Shown here in pieces: positions 17,355 to 25,609 of a stretch of DNA of 53,261 nucleotides; positions within the stretch are counted from its first letter, which is position 1, and each line of letters begins with the position of its first letter. The stretch lies in assembly GCA_965658765.1 (NCBI GenBank), contig CBFHTO010000024.1, positions 1-53,261 on the forward strand, written 5' to 3'. Origin of the DNA: Glaciecola sp965658765. Lineage in GTDB: Bacteria; Pseudomonadota; Gammaproteobacteria; Enterobacterales; Alteromonadaceae. The position numbers and the translations under genes were made by a program. A model generated the notes under the pieces. It was not told the DNA's origin. It saw nothing but the letters and a program-made list of their open reading frames with translations, and made no database searches.

Positions 17355-18227
17355 CTAGCTGGACTTACTCATTCTTATCACGACTCTGCGATTCTGCTCT
17401 CTTTCCCTTGCGGTGCGATTTGGCGAAACGTGGCGTTTTTCTCCATGCGCTGTGATTTCTATGCGATTTTGTTCTAAACCCATACTCGCGAAAAAGCTGC
17501 GTATTTCATCTGCTCTCTTTTTTGATAATTGCTCATTTAACCAATCTGCACCATACCCATCTGAATACGCATCCACTAGCACTAGGTCTAAGTCGAGATC
17601 CTCACGCAAATATTCAGCAATCATTCGTAAACGCTTTTCTGAAAAGTCAGTTAAATCCGATGAGCCTTTTTTGTAATCCAAAACGGTATATGCAATATCA
17701 TCGAAAGTGTAAGGCAATAGATTGTTAACGCACTCATTGAAGGCATTAAATTCTGATTTGAAGTTACTTGCATTGAGCGACACCGCCACGGAGTCTTGAC
17801 TGTTTAACCAATCTCTGTAATGGATTGTCGGCCAAAAACCCTTTTCAAGCTCAGTGAGCATTTCCCATGCAATGTCTTGCGGTAAGTCCGCGTCATATTG
17901 CTTTCGCAGTTGCATTTCTCCGAGTTTACGCTGCGATGCCCCGCGCATATACGCAGGTGGTTTAGAATAGACATCTGCAACATCATAGCGGGAGGGTAAA
18001 CGTAACATATCGAGAGTAAATTCAAGATTGAGCTGTTTAGACGCTTCACTGACGAACTTTGCTTTACCGTAACCTGGGATGGCATGTTCGAGTTCACACA
18101 TTAAACGAGTTTCATTCGCTAACAACCATTCGGACGAACGAATATCGACCGAATATTGTCGCATGCCAGCCTGCGGCATTTGACTCATCAATAATGTAAT
18201 TAAAAATATAAATACTCGTTTATGCAT
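17355..18227 (-). CDS. motY: Sodium-type flagellar motor protein MotY
   Basis: 290 residues from the ATG at 18227, which follows AAAGGCGGGAT and starts a signal peptide (MHKRVFIFLITLLMSQMPQAG). The N-domain matches the MotY stator-anchoring domain (CELEHAIPGYGKAKFVSEAS, WEMLTELEKGFWPTIHYRDW, FNECVNNLLPYTFDDI). The C-domain is OmpA-like and peptidoglycan binding (LVDAYSDGYG, LSKKRADEIRSFF, REREQNRRVVI). MotY forms the T-ring with MotX around the basal body, holding PomAB stators, so sodium-driven polar flagella are implied. The frame opens to 18287 but the upstream part lacks a signal sequence. Confidence 0.93.
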   Translation of the reverse strand: MHKRVFIFLITLLMSQMPQAGMRQYSVDIRSSEWLLANETRLMCELEHAIPGYGKAKFVSEASKQLNLEFTLDMLRLPSRYDVADVYSKPPAYMRGASQRKLGEMQLRKQYDADLPQDIAWEMLTELEKGFWPTIHYRDWLNSQDSVAVSLNASNFKSEFNAFNECVNNLLPYTFDDIAYTVLDYKKGSSDLTDFSEKRLRMIAEYLREDLDLDLVLVDAYSDGYGADWLNEQLSKKRADEIRSFFASMGLEQNRIEITAHGEKRHVSPNRTAREREQNRRVVIRMSKSS

Positions 18228-18345
18228 GCATATCCCGCCTTTTACCTCAAAGTTTGTATCGGCTTTTTTATGAAAAGGTTTAGCCAAGAATCATGATGTA
18301 CTGCATACTATGCAACAGCTTTATTATAATTGAGATGCAGTACCG

Positions 18346-18963
18346 TTGACACAAGAAATAAAAGATAGATTTAGAGCCTACTTCCCTGTAATCATAGACG
18401 TTGAAACTGCGGGTTTTAACTCAGATACCGATGCTTTATTAGAAATCGCAGCAATTACCTTAAAAATGAACAAGACTGGGGAGCTTGAGCCTAGCACTTG
18501 CTTTCATGAACATATCAAGCCCTTTGAAGGGGCAAACATTGAGCAAGCTGCAATTGAATTCAACGGTATTAAGCCTTTTTGTGCGCTTAGGGGTGCAAAG
18601 GACGAATCCGAGGTTATGAAGGACTTGTGTAGACATATAAGAAAAGAACAAAAAGCTGCAGAATGTCAGCGAAGTATTATCGTTGCACATAATGCTCATT
18701 TCGACCAAAGCTTTGTAAATGCAGCAATTCAGCGAAGCAATATAAAACGAACACCTTTTCATCCATTTGTGTCATTTGATACCACTTCACTGGCTGCGCT
18801 AACACTAGGACAAACTGTTTTAGTCAAAGCATGCGAAGCAGCCAAAATTGAATTTAAACAGTCAGAGGCACACTCAGCGTTGTATGACACCCAAAAGACA
18901 GCTGAATTATTTTGTTTTATGATAAACAAATACCTCGACCTTGGTGGCTGGCCCCTCGACTAA
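18346..18963 (+). CDS. rnt: Ribonuclease T
   Basis: A 205-residue DEDDh 3'-5' exonuclease that trims tRNA CCA ends and other stable-RNA 3' ends. Catalytic residues align: D18 and E20 in VIIDVETAGFN, D120 in VAHNAHFDQSF, H176 and D181 in HSALYDTQ; the numbering is shifted by five from E. coli RNase T. The start appears to be TTG at 18346; no in-frame ATG precedes it. The gene begins 118 bp from the divergent motY start and is followed by bfd. Confidence 0.95.
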   Translation: MTQEIKDRFRAYFPVIIDVETAGFNSDTDALLEIAAITLKMNKTGELEPSTCFHEHIKPFEGANIEQAAIEFNGIKPFCALRGAKDESEVMKDLCRHIRKEQKAAECQRSIIVAHNAHFDQSFVNAAIQRSNIKRTPFHPFVSFDTTSLAALTLGQTVLVKACEAAKIEFKQSEAHSALYDTQKTAELFCFMINKYLDLGGWPLD

Positions 18964-19005
18964 AGATGTACATATTTTCATCAAATTTACTCTTGCTTTT
19001 AATGT

Positions 19006-19026
19006 AAATAACAATTATTATCATTT
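19006..19026. promoter_or_regulatory. Fur box upstream of bfd
   Basis: The minus strand reads AATGATAATAATTGTTATT, agreeing at 13 of 19 positions with the classical Fur palindrome GATAATGATAATCATTATC. It lies about 25 bp before the bfd ATG. Iron-bound Fur would repress bfd, so bfd would be induced in iron starvation. Confidence 0.7.
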
Positions 19027-19049
19027 GCATTGAAGGTTGGAGATTGAGT

Positions 19050-19244
19050 ATGTTCGTGTGTTTATGCCATGGTATTACTGACAAGCAAATAAAAGATGCT
19101 GTCGCTGAAGGCGGGGTTGGCAATATGCGGGAACTCAAAAAGTCACTTCAAGTCGGTGCTCGTTGTGGCAGTTGCGTACAAATGGCGCAAGAAATTATCG
19201 ACCTAACGATCGTTGACGAAAATCTGTTTAAAGAAGTTTGTTAA
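19050..19244 (+). CDS. bfd: Bacterioferritin-associated ferredoxin Bfd
   Basis: A 64-residue BFD-like [2Fe-2S] protein with four cysteines in family spacing: C4 and C6 (FVCLCHGIT) and the pair in ARCGSC. Bfd passes electrons into bacterioferritin to release stored iron. ATG 19050 is preferred to the upstream in-frame TTG (19044); GGAG lies shortly before. A Fur box precedes it. No bfr gene lies in the window. Confidence 0.92.
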   Translation: MFVCLCHGITDKQIKDAVAEGGVGNMRELKKSLQVGARCGSCVQMAQEIIDLTIVDENLFKEVC

Positions 19245-19392
19245 TACCTTTCCTTTTATCGTTAACTCATCAACACTGATAAAACACTCGGTTCTGACAG
19301 TTTCTCGTGTGTAAATCAACAAACGTAGAAATTCGTTCGCGTAAAAACTCATTATTTTTTACTTAACAAAAAAAAGAATTGCCCTATTTCCG

Positions 19393-19414
19393 TAACATAA
19401 CATAACATAACATA
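19393..19414. repeat. Pentanucleotide tandem repeat (TAACA)4
   Basis: Four uninterrupted copies of TAACA plus TA, in the spacer between bfd and grxD. A slippage-prone microsatellite; no reading frame crosses it. Confidence 0.85.
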
Positions 19415-19434
19415 AAAGATTACACGAAATGAGC

Positions 19435-19469
19435 CGGGGTCTCTGATTTAAGTGATTAAAGAGACCCCG
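19435..19469 (-). terminator. Hairpin downstream of grxD
   Basis: Perfect 10-bp stem CGGGGTCTCT/AGAGACCCCG with a 15-nt loop, 15 bp past the grxD stop. No clear T tract follows on either strand, so it may be a 3'-end stabiliser rather than an intrinsic terminator. Confidence 0.55.
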
Positions 19470-19483
19470 TATTAGGTGTTCCT

Positions 19484-19819
19484 TTACTCTTCAGTTGGCT
19501 TACTATTTGCTGCGGCCTCTTGAATCAACTCTTGTAATTCCCCTTGTTGGAACATTTCCATAATTATGTCGCATCCACCAATGAGCTCGCCATTAACCCA
19601 TAGTTGTGGGAAAGTTGGCCAATTAGCAAATTTAGGTAGTTCGGCACGGATATCAGGGTTTGCGAGTATATCTACGTAAGCAAATTGTTCATTGCATCCC
19701 ATCAGCGCTTGAGACGCTTGAGATGAAAAACCACACGATGGCAGTTTTGGTGAACCCTTCATATACAGAAGAATAGGATTTTCGCTGATTTGTTGCTTAA
19801 TTTTATCTATCGTTTCCAC
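19484..19819 (-). CDS. grxD: Monothiol glutaredoxin Grx4
   Basis: A 111-residue CGFS-type glutaredoxin. The active site is C29 in SCGFSSQA, with WPTFPQLWVNGELIGGCDI carrying the cis-Pro and glutathione-binding residues. Grx4 holds a bridging [2Fe-2S] cluster with glutathione and delivers clusters in iron-sulfur assembly. It lies among iron and oxidative-stress genes (bfd, sodB). The preceding 258 bp separate it from the divergent sodB. Confidence 0.95.
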   Translation of the reverse strand: METIDKIKQQISENPILLYMKGSPKLPSCGFSSQASQALMGCNEQFAYVDILANPDIRAELPKFANWPTFPQLWVNGELIGGCDIIMEMFQQGELQELIQEAAANSKPTEE

Positions 19820-20008
19820 AATGTTTCCTAATTAACTTGGTTGTTTAATGATATATGTCTTGTTTGCTCAAAAACAAGACATAGCAGCTTGATAGTCATA
19901 TTTTTCTTTAGCCTAAGGTTAGGGTCTGGCCCCTCATACTAAAAGCACAAATAAACTGATCTAATTCACCATTTTAAACGAATTATAAACATCATAATTT
20001 TTTTAGTT

Positions 20009-20030
20009 TAGGGTTTAAAAATTAACCCTA
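20009..20030. promoter_or_regulatory. Inverted repeat in the sodB upstream region
   Basis: TAGGGTT-N8-AACCCTA, about 50 bp before the sodB ATG. A related AGGGTCTGG element occurs at 19921 and CCCTAGACCC follows the repeat. It could be an operator or a 5'-leader hairpin; the role is inferred only from position. Confidence 0.35.
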
Positions 20031-20077
20031 GACCCAATATTTAAAATTCACACTAAACAAAACACGGAGATATTAAC

Positions 20078-20659
20078 ATGGCGTTTGAGTTACCAGCCTT
20101 ACCATACGAAAAAACAGCATTAGAGCCACATATTTCAGCTGAAACATTAGATTTCCATCATGGTAAACACCATGCTACCTACGTTACAAAACTAAACGGC
20201 CTAATCGAAGGAACCGACTACGCAGATAAGTCTTTAGAAGAGATTGTTAAAAGCAGTGACGGCGGAGTTTTCAACAACGCGGCGCAAATTTGGAACCACA
20301 CTTTCTATTGGAACAGCTTAAGCCCAAATGGTGGCGGCGAGCCGACTGGTGCTTTGGCAGACGCGATTAATGCAAAATGGGGATCGTTCGCAGACTTCAA
20401 AGCCGCGTTTAATGACAAAGCGGTAAATAATTTCGGTTCTAGCTGGACGTGGTTAGTTAAAACCTCAGATGGTTCTCTTGACATAGTAAATACCAGCAAC
20501 GCTGGAACTCCCATTACTGATGACCTTACACCACTTCTTACAGTAGATTTGTGGGAGCACGCTTACTACATTGATTACAGAAATGTCCGTCCAAATTACT
20601 TGGAAGGTTTCTGGGCGCTTGCCAACTGGGAATTCGCTGGAAGTAACTTTACATCATAA
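20078..20659 (+). CDS. sodB: Iron superoxide dismutase SodB
   Basis: A 193-residue cytoplasmic Fe/Mn-type superoxide dismutase. Metal ligands are H27, H74, D157 and H161 (FHHGKH, NHTFYW, DLWEHAYY). Q70 in NNAAQIWNH, in the N-terminal half of the fold, is the position typical of Fe enzymes. It converts superoxide to peroxide and oxygen. CGGAGA precedes the ATG. A strong terminator follows. Neighbours are the iron-linked grxD and bfd. Confidence 0.96.
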   Translation: MAFELPALPYEKTALEPHISAETLDFHHGKHHATYVTKLNGLIEGTDYADKSLEEIVKSSDGGVFNNAAQIWNHTFYWNSLSPNGGGEPTGALADAINAKWGSFADFKAAFNDKAVNNFGSSWTWLVKTSDGSLDIVNTSNAGTPITDDLTPLLTVDLWEHAYYIDYRNVRPNYLEGFWALANWEFAGSNFTS

Positions 20660-20700
20660 AAATTAAGCATTCGTTATTTAAATAAATAATATCCCTAGAC

Positions 20701-20731
20701 AAAAAAACCACTTCAATGAAGTGGTTTTTTT
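20701..20731 (+). terminator. Bidirectional rho-independent terminator
   Basis: A7-ACCACTTCA/TGAAGTGGT-T7 type hairpin: the stem is flanked by A and T runs, so it can work for sodB on the plus strand and for the propeller-protein gene on the minus strand. Confidence 0.92.
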
Positions 20732-20767
20732 ATACCGCTAAGGTCAATAGGGCCTAGTCAAAGCCGT

Positions 20768-21709
20768 TTATTTATCTGATTTAGTTTGCTCTGTTCTTGG
20801 ACACACCATAGCAATCATGGTGTTATCAGGTGACACTGCCATCCGACTAATCCCTGATCCACAATTCTCATGCTCTAATTCAATACTATTCCATTTACTG
20901 AAAGGACTTATTCGATCGCCTTTATGGATAAATCGTCGATACCATATTTTTTCGCCGTCACTGGTTAATAGAGTGCCTAAGGGAGTCACCGTGAAATATT
21001 CGCTATTTTCAGGAAGGCGAACGATGTTTTGCGACTTATTTTGCTTTGGATGATAGCTTTTCAAATAGTTTTTATCGATATTTTGAGAATACAACATAAA
21101 AGGTGAGCGCATAAATTTTACTAAGCTAGCACCTATATTATTATCAATAATAATGCCTGTAGATTCACTATCTTCGAGCAAGGTTACGCGTTGTAAGGTA
21201 TGAGGTTCTCCTAATACAAATAAGGCAACTTCGTCTTTACTAAGCCAAACCTGGTATCCGACGGGTTCAATCGAAGGTGTAATATTTTTTTGCGGGATCC
21301 CCTGAGCATTAATTTCCCATAGCTCTTGTAAACCATTTGCATCGACTCTAATAACTGACATAGCCCTTTTACCGAGCATAGGTGTTGGAGAATATTCGCT
21401 TTCAAGCGACTGTGTCACATTCTTAAGCTCACCCGTTTTTAGATTAAAATGCATGACATCGGTTTGCTCAATCCCGTCTAATTCAATCATTTGTGTGTAA
21501 TACAAATTGCTATTGTCGAAAAAGTAAGGCTGATTTGTATAATGGTCGTTATCAGTCAGTCTGACGATATTCGTTATTGCTTGCTTGTCTCTTAAGTTTA
21601 ATTTACCAATAAAGATATCGGTATTGATTGCCTGCTGCGCACTTAAGCCAAATGAAGATAGAAGGCTCATAAGCATACTGATTAAAATAAATTTCGTCAT
21701 GTATTTCAT
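20768..21709 (-). CDS. Exported TolB/PD40-like beta-propeller protein, function unknown
   Basis: About 313 residues with a signal peptide (KFILISMLMSLLSSFGLSAQQ). Repeating blade-like segments (DNSNLYYTQM, GKRAMSVIRVD, GEKIWYRRF, GISRMAVSPDNTMIAMVC) resemble PD40/TolB-type propellers, placing it in the periplasm. It follows aroC by about 20 bp on the same strand and is probably the last gene of the prmB-aroC operon. GTG 21712, ATG 21709 and ATG 21700 are alternative starts. No function is claimed; binding of protein or cell-wall partners is common for such folds. Confidence 0.65.
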   Translation of the reverse strand: MKYMTKFILISMLMSLLSSFGLSAQQAINTDIFIGKLNLRDKQAITNIVRLTDNDHYTNQPYFFDNSNLYYTQMIELDGIEQTDVMHFNLKTGELKNVTQSLESEYSPTPMLGKRAMSVIRVDANGLQELWEINAQGIPQKNITPSIEPVGYQVWLSKDEVALFVLGEPHTLQRVTLLEDSESTGIIIDNNIGASLVKFMRSPFMLYSQNIDKNYLKSYHPKQNKSQNIVRLPENSEYFTVTPLGTLLTSDGEKIWYRRFIHKGDRISPFSKWNSIELEHENCGSGISRMAVSPDNTMIAMVCPRTEQTKSDK

Positions 21710-21729
21710 CACGTGATATCCAATTCGTT

Positions 21730-22827
21730 TTATCGCTGAGCAGGCACTTTAGGCGTCGGAGAGTGCACCTTAGCGTTTTGCCCTCTATGACGTAATAAAT
21801 GATCCATAAGAACGATAGCCAGCATAGCTTCTGCAATAGGCACCGCTCGTATACCAACACAGGGATCATGACGCCCTTTAGTTATTATTTCGGCTGCGTT
21901 TCCGTTTACATCAACGGTTTTGCCACTTATGCTAATACTTGAGGTCGGTTTAAGCGCCATGTGAACCAGTATTTCTTGACCTGTCGAAATGCCGCCTAAG
22001 ACACCACCTGCATGGTTAGAGTGGAAACCATCAGGAGAGATTTCGTCGCGGTGCTCAGTGCCTTTTTGATTAATAACGTCAAAACCATCGCCTAATTCAA
22101 CTCCCTTAACCGCGTTAATTCCCATCATCGCATGCGCTATATCCGCATCTAAACGATCAAAGACTGGTTCGCCTAAACCTACAGGTACATTAGTAGCTGA
22201 AACACTTACTTTGGCACCAATAGAATTACCTTCTTTTTTGAGGTCGCGCATGTATTGCTCAAGTGCTTCTAATTTCGTGCTATCAGGGCAGAAGAATGGA
22301 TTAGTATTCGTCACGTCATGATCGACAACATCAGCCTTGATTGGACCTAACTGAGATAGATAGGCCCTTACTTCAATGCCGAACTCTTGTTTCAAATATT
22401 TTTTGGCAATACCACCGGCTGCAACACGTACGGCCGTTTCTCGCGCAGAAGAACGACCGCCTCCTCTGTAGTCCCGAGATCCGAACTTCTGCTGATAGGT
22501 GTAGTCGGCATGCCCTGGGCGAAAACTGTCTTTAATTTTAGAATAGTCTTTACTGCGTTGGTCAGTATTGTTTATTAATAAACCTATACTTGTGCCCGTG
22601 GTAGCTCCCTCAAAAACGCCAGAAAGAATTTTTATCTCATCGTCTTCTCTTCTTGCTGTCGTAAATCTTGAACTCCCTGGTTTTCTTCGATCCAAGTCTC
22701 CTTGCAAATCTGACTCAGAAAGTTTGAGTCCTGGAGGACAACCATCTACTACACCCCCAATGGCTAAGCCGTGACTTTCACCAAAGGTCGTGACAGTAAA
22801 TAATTTTCCGATCGTGTTGCCTGACAT
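21730..22827 (-). CDS. aroC: Chorismate synthase
   Basis: A 365-residue FMN-dependent enzyme making chorismate from 5-enolpyruvylshikimate-3-phosphate, the last shikimate step. Family motifs are present: FGESHG near the N-terminus, DRRKPGSSRFTT, RPGHADYTYQQKFG, YRGGGRSSARETA, and RHDPCVGIRAVPIAEAM. It begins 9 bp after the prmB stop, the standard prmB-aroC operon of gammaproteobacteria. Length is normal. Confidence 0.97.
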   Translation of the reverse strand: MSGNTIGKLFTVTTFGESHGLAIGGVVDGCPPGLKLSESDLQGDLDRRKPGSSRFTTARREDDEIKILSGVFEGATTGTSIGLLINNTDQRSKDYSKIKDSFRPGHADYTYQQKFGSRDYRGGGRSSARETAVRVAAGGIAKKYLKQEFGIEVRAYLSQLGPIKADVVDHDVTNTNPFFCPDSTKLEALEQYMRDLKKEGNSIGAKVSVSATNVPVGLGEPVFDRLDADIAHAMMGINAVKGVELGDGFDVINQKGTEHRDEISPDGFHSNHAGGVLGGISTGQEILVHMALKPTSSISISGKTVDVNGNAAEIITKGRHDPCVGIRAVPIAEAMLAIVLMDHLLRHRGQNAKVHSPTPKVPAQR

Positions 22828-22836
22828 TTTTATTCC

Positions 22837-23802
22837 TTACTTAAGACTTTTAATAATAGACGCTTGACGCTCTAGCTGTTGTTTATTGATTGCAAAGATA
22901 CCGCTACCACCGTCTCGCAGCGAGCACCAACTCAGTTCTAAATCCCCAAACCTTTGCTGTGTATTTACTTCACTGTTGCCAACCTCAACAAATAACCATG
23001 CGTCTTGGGTCATGTATTCACTTGCTTGTTTGAGTATGGCTAAGGTGATATCCAAGCCGTCGGCCCCGCTGGCAAGCGCTAGCTCGGGTTCATGCAAATA
23101 CTCCTGAGGTAAATCTTGCATATCATCATCATCAACATAGGGAGGGTTTATAATCAACAAATCATACTTTTGCCCAGACAAATTCTCAAATAGATCTGAC
23201 TGAATAGGAAACACTCTATCTGTAAGCTGATGTTCATCAATATTAATTGAAGCAAGCTCTAAAGCGCCTAAATCGATGTCCGTCGCATCCACTTGAGCTT
23301 GTTTAAAGGCATTTGCAAGTGCAATAGCGATACATCCACTCCCTGTGCACATATCGAGGATATACTTTGGTTGGGTATTCACATTTATATAGTTTGAAAA
23401 CCTGTCTTTAATCAACTCAGCAAAAGGAGAACGAGGAATTAGAACACGCTCATCAACATAAAACGGCAAATCACAGAACCAAGCTTGGTGCGTGATATAG
23501 GGCAAGGGAATGGCTTTTTCGCATCGCAGGGCCAACCAATCCAAAATTAGACGTTTTTCATCGCTGGTGATGTTCGATGGATAGAACAAGCGTTGTTCTT
23601 CCGCTTGTAAATCTAAGGGTAGAGATAGCGCAGAAAAAACCAGACAGTGTGCCTCCTGCCATGCGCTGTCGGTACCATGACCGAAATACAAGTCAAACTG
23701 ATTAAAGTTACTTACAGAAAACCGTATATAGTCAAAAACAGTATGCAAATCAGCCATTAATAATTCTGGAGAAGCAAATGGGGAATCAATTTCTGTTGAC
23801 AT
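22837..23802 (-). CDS. prmB: Ribosomal protein L3 glutamine methyltransferase PrmB
   Basis: A 321-residue class I SAM-dependent N5-glutamine methyltransferase. SAM motif I is at about 149-163 (LDMCTGSGCIAIAL) and the catalytic NPPY at 219-222. The N-terminal helical part (WQEAHCLVFSAL, VDERVLIPRSPFAELI) distinguishes PrmB/PrmC. Position directly upstream of aroC favours PrmB over PrmC, which usually adjoins prfA. It modifies L3 on a glutamine side chain. It diverges from smrB. Confidence 0.93.
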   Translation of the reverse strand: MSTEIDSPFASPELLMADLHTVFDYIRFSVSNFNQFDLYFGHGTDSAWQEAHCLVFSALSLPLDLQAEEQRLFYPSNITSDEKRLILDWLALRCEKAIPLPYITHQAWFCDLPFYVDERVLIPRSPFAELIKDRFSNYINVNTQPKYILDMCTGSGCIAIALANAFKQAQVDATDIDLGALELASINIDEHQLTDRVFPIQSDLFENLSGQKYDLLIINPPYVDDDDMQDLPQEYLHEPELALASGADGLDITLAILKQASEYMTQDAWLFVEVGNSEVNTQQRFGDLELSWCSLRDGGSGIFAINKQQLERQASIIKSLK

Positions 23803-23928
23803 AGTGAAGTCTAATTAGGCCCTTAAGATCAATCAACTCAAGACAAATATGTTTGCCTAGGTGATATTGAACAAATAATGGCGGTATAATATCGAAAATC
23901 ACTGGCTATTTCTTTGTAAATCTAGATT

Positions 23929-24465
23929 ATGGATAAAAAAAACCAAGAGGAACCGAATTTTGCTGCACTATTTAGTGACGCAAAACGAGTTAAGCACGAT
24001 AAGTACGTGCCTGATAGGAAACTAAAGAAAGTCTTTAAAAATAAGTCAGATGCTCAAAATGACGACAAGCGAATTAAGGCTTCAGTAGAATTGTCGGATA
24101 TGTATGAAGCCTATTTTCCACCGGATCAACCGCTCAAGTTCGTTACAGATTCAGTCGACAAAGACATTGTAAAGCAGCTTAAACTCGGACTTATTCCACC
24201 AGATATTGAACTAGATTTACATGGGTTTACGGTGCAAGAGGCGAAAAATGAACTCATCGCTGCATTATTTGAAGCAAAAAAACGTTCATACCCTTGCATT
24301 AATGTCATCACAGGTCACGGAAATGGCGTGCTAAAACAAAAAATGCCACATTACTTAGCCCAACATCCAGATGTGGCAGCCTTTATTCAAGCACCAAAGC
24401 AGTATTCTGGCAAAGCCGGCCTGCTCGTCCTTGTAAAAATAGATTTTAGAGAGCTTAAACTCTAG
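23929..24465 (+). CDS. smrB: Ribosome rescue endonuclease SmrB
   Basis: 178 residues. The SMR domain (about 90-178) has LDLHG (95-99) and TGHGNGVLKQKMP (128-140), family hallmarks for nuclease activity. The N-terminal extension (DYVPDR-like region, DMYEAYFPP) is that of SmrB, which senses collided ribosomes and cleaves the mRNA between them. It diverges from prmB, a conserved gammaproteobacterial arrangement. A TATAAT lies about 40 bp before the ATG. Confidence 0.93.
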   Translation: MDKKNQEEPNFAALFSDAKRVKHDKYVPDRKLKKVFKNKSDAQNDDKRIKASVELSDMYEAYFPPDQPLKFVTDSVDKDIVKQLKLGLIPPDIELDLHGFTVQEAKNELIAALFEAKKRSYPCINVITGHGNGVLKQKMPHYLAQHPDVAAFIQAPKQYSGKAGLLVLVKIDFRELKL

Positions 24466-24593
24466 TCATCTGAATTTTCAGGAGCACTATTATGGACAAA
24501 CATATATGTATAATAAGCTGCCATTATAATCGTGATTAATATGCCTAGAAAAGAGCCCCACACCACTGGATCGTTAAAAATCATAGAAAACAT
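24462..24593 (-). CDS. Small single-pass membrane protein (43 aa)
   Basis: A 43-codon frame, ATG at 24593, with AAGG about 9 nt upstream. The product begins MFSMIFNDPVVWGSF and has one hydrophobic helix (FLGILITIMMAAYYTYMFV) with a polar, acidic tail. Its layout recalls small DUF3149-like membrane proteins, but this is recognised by shape only. Its stop overlaps the smrB stop by 3 bp on the opposite strand. Confidence 0.55.
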   Translation of the reverse strand: MFSMIFNDPVVWGSFLGILITIIMAAYYTYMFVHNSAPENSDD

Positions 24594-24752
24594 CGTCAAT
24601 TACCTTATTGTTTATGCTTGGAACTAAAACGTTCTGCGCTTCGGTTAACTTGCATAAATAATATCGTGTTAAGACGTAAATTTAATGATCTTGATCAATA
24701 GTTAAATCACATCAAAAATCATCAACACCAATTGTTAATCTAGATCAATATT

Positions 24753-25490
24753 TTAACGTGCTTTCATATCCTCAATGGTTGTTTGCAAATCTAAAACGGT
24801 TTCTTCTAAAGCACTTATCCTTTGCTTTAGCTCAAGAATTTCTGTATCTGAACTCGTTGGAGATTTATTACTGGGGTAGCTTTTATCCAAATCGTTACTA
24901 ACACTTATCAAAGTGGTGACTTTGCTTTCGTGATGATTTACATCAGAGCTATCTTGACATTGCTCCTCTATTTCTTCATTTGGTGAATCCGATAATAAAT
25001 GAATATATCGACATTCTCGCTTGCCTGCTTCTTTTGGAAGAGCTTTAACAAAACACTCCCCATCGTGGTTTTGAAGAGAAGCTAAACATGCTTCCACGTC
25101 ACTGACATCACGTAAATCAGCTAAACGTTGAGTCCGCGTTCTCAACTCGCCTGTGGTTTGAGCACCGCGCAGAAACAACACACAAATTATCGCTTTTTGC
25201 TCTTCATTAAATTGCAAACTGTTAAACTGTGTATTGCAAAAGCGGTGTTTGTACTTTGTCACTCGAGACCGATGTTCATCCTTAAAAATTAGGTTTTTTG
25301 AGTCCAAAAGATTTAATGTAGATTCTAGCTCACCTTGTGTCAGATTCATCACTGGTTCTCTGTTACTTTTTTGATTACATGCAAGTAACAGAGAATTGAG
25401 AGATAAAGGATATTGTTCCGGTGTTGTGACTTCTTTTTCAAGCAGTGCACCAATCACTCTTATTTCTATGTCGGTGAGTGTAAGTTTCAT
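24753..25490 (-). CDS. yceH: YceH/DUF480 family protein
   Basis: 245 residues. The start LTLTDIEIRVIGALLEKEVTTPEQYPLSLNSLLLACNQKSNREPVMNL and RGAQTTGELRTRTQRL are the two winged-helix repeats of the YceH (DUF480) family. The C-terminal 25 residues form a short coiled coil (ILELKQRISALEETVLDLQTTIEDM). Winged-helix modules suggest nucleic-acid or protein binding, but function is unknown. A single-gene unit with its own upstream region. Confidence 0.9.
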   Translation of the reverse strand: MKLTLTDIEIRVIGALLEKEVTTPEQYPLSLNSLLLACNQKSNREPVMNLTQGELESTLNLLDSKNLIFKDEHRSRVTKYKHRFCNTQFNSLQFNEEQKAIICVLFLRGAQTTGELRTRTQRLADLRDVSDVEACLASLQNHDGECFVKALPKEAGKRECRYIHLLSDSPNEEIEEQCQDSSDVNHHESKVTTLISVSNDLDKSYPSNKSPTSSDTEILELKQRISALEETVLDLQTTIEDMKAR

Positions 25491-25609
25491 TTATTGCTCC
25501 ATGCTATTAGTTGTAGCGGTGGTCTGATTGAAATTCATTGGTAGAGCTAAGCAAATGAATTTCAATCATCATATATAATACTTAACTGCTAGGGTCTATT
25601 GAGCTTGGC

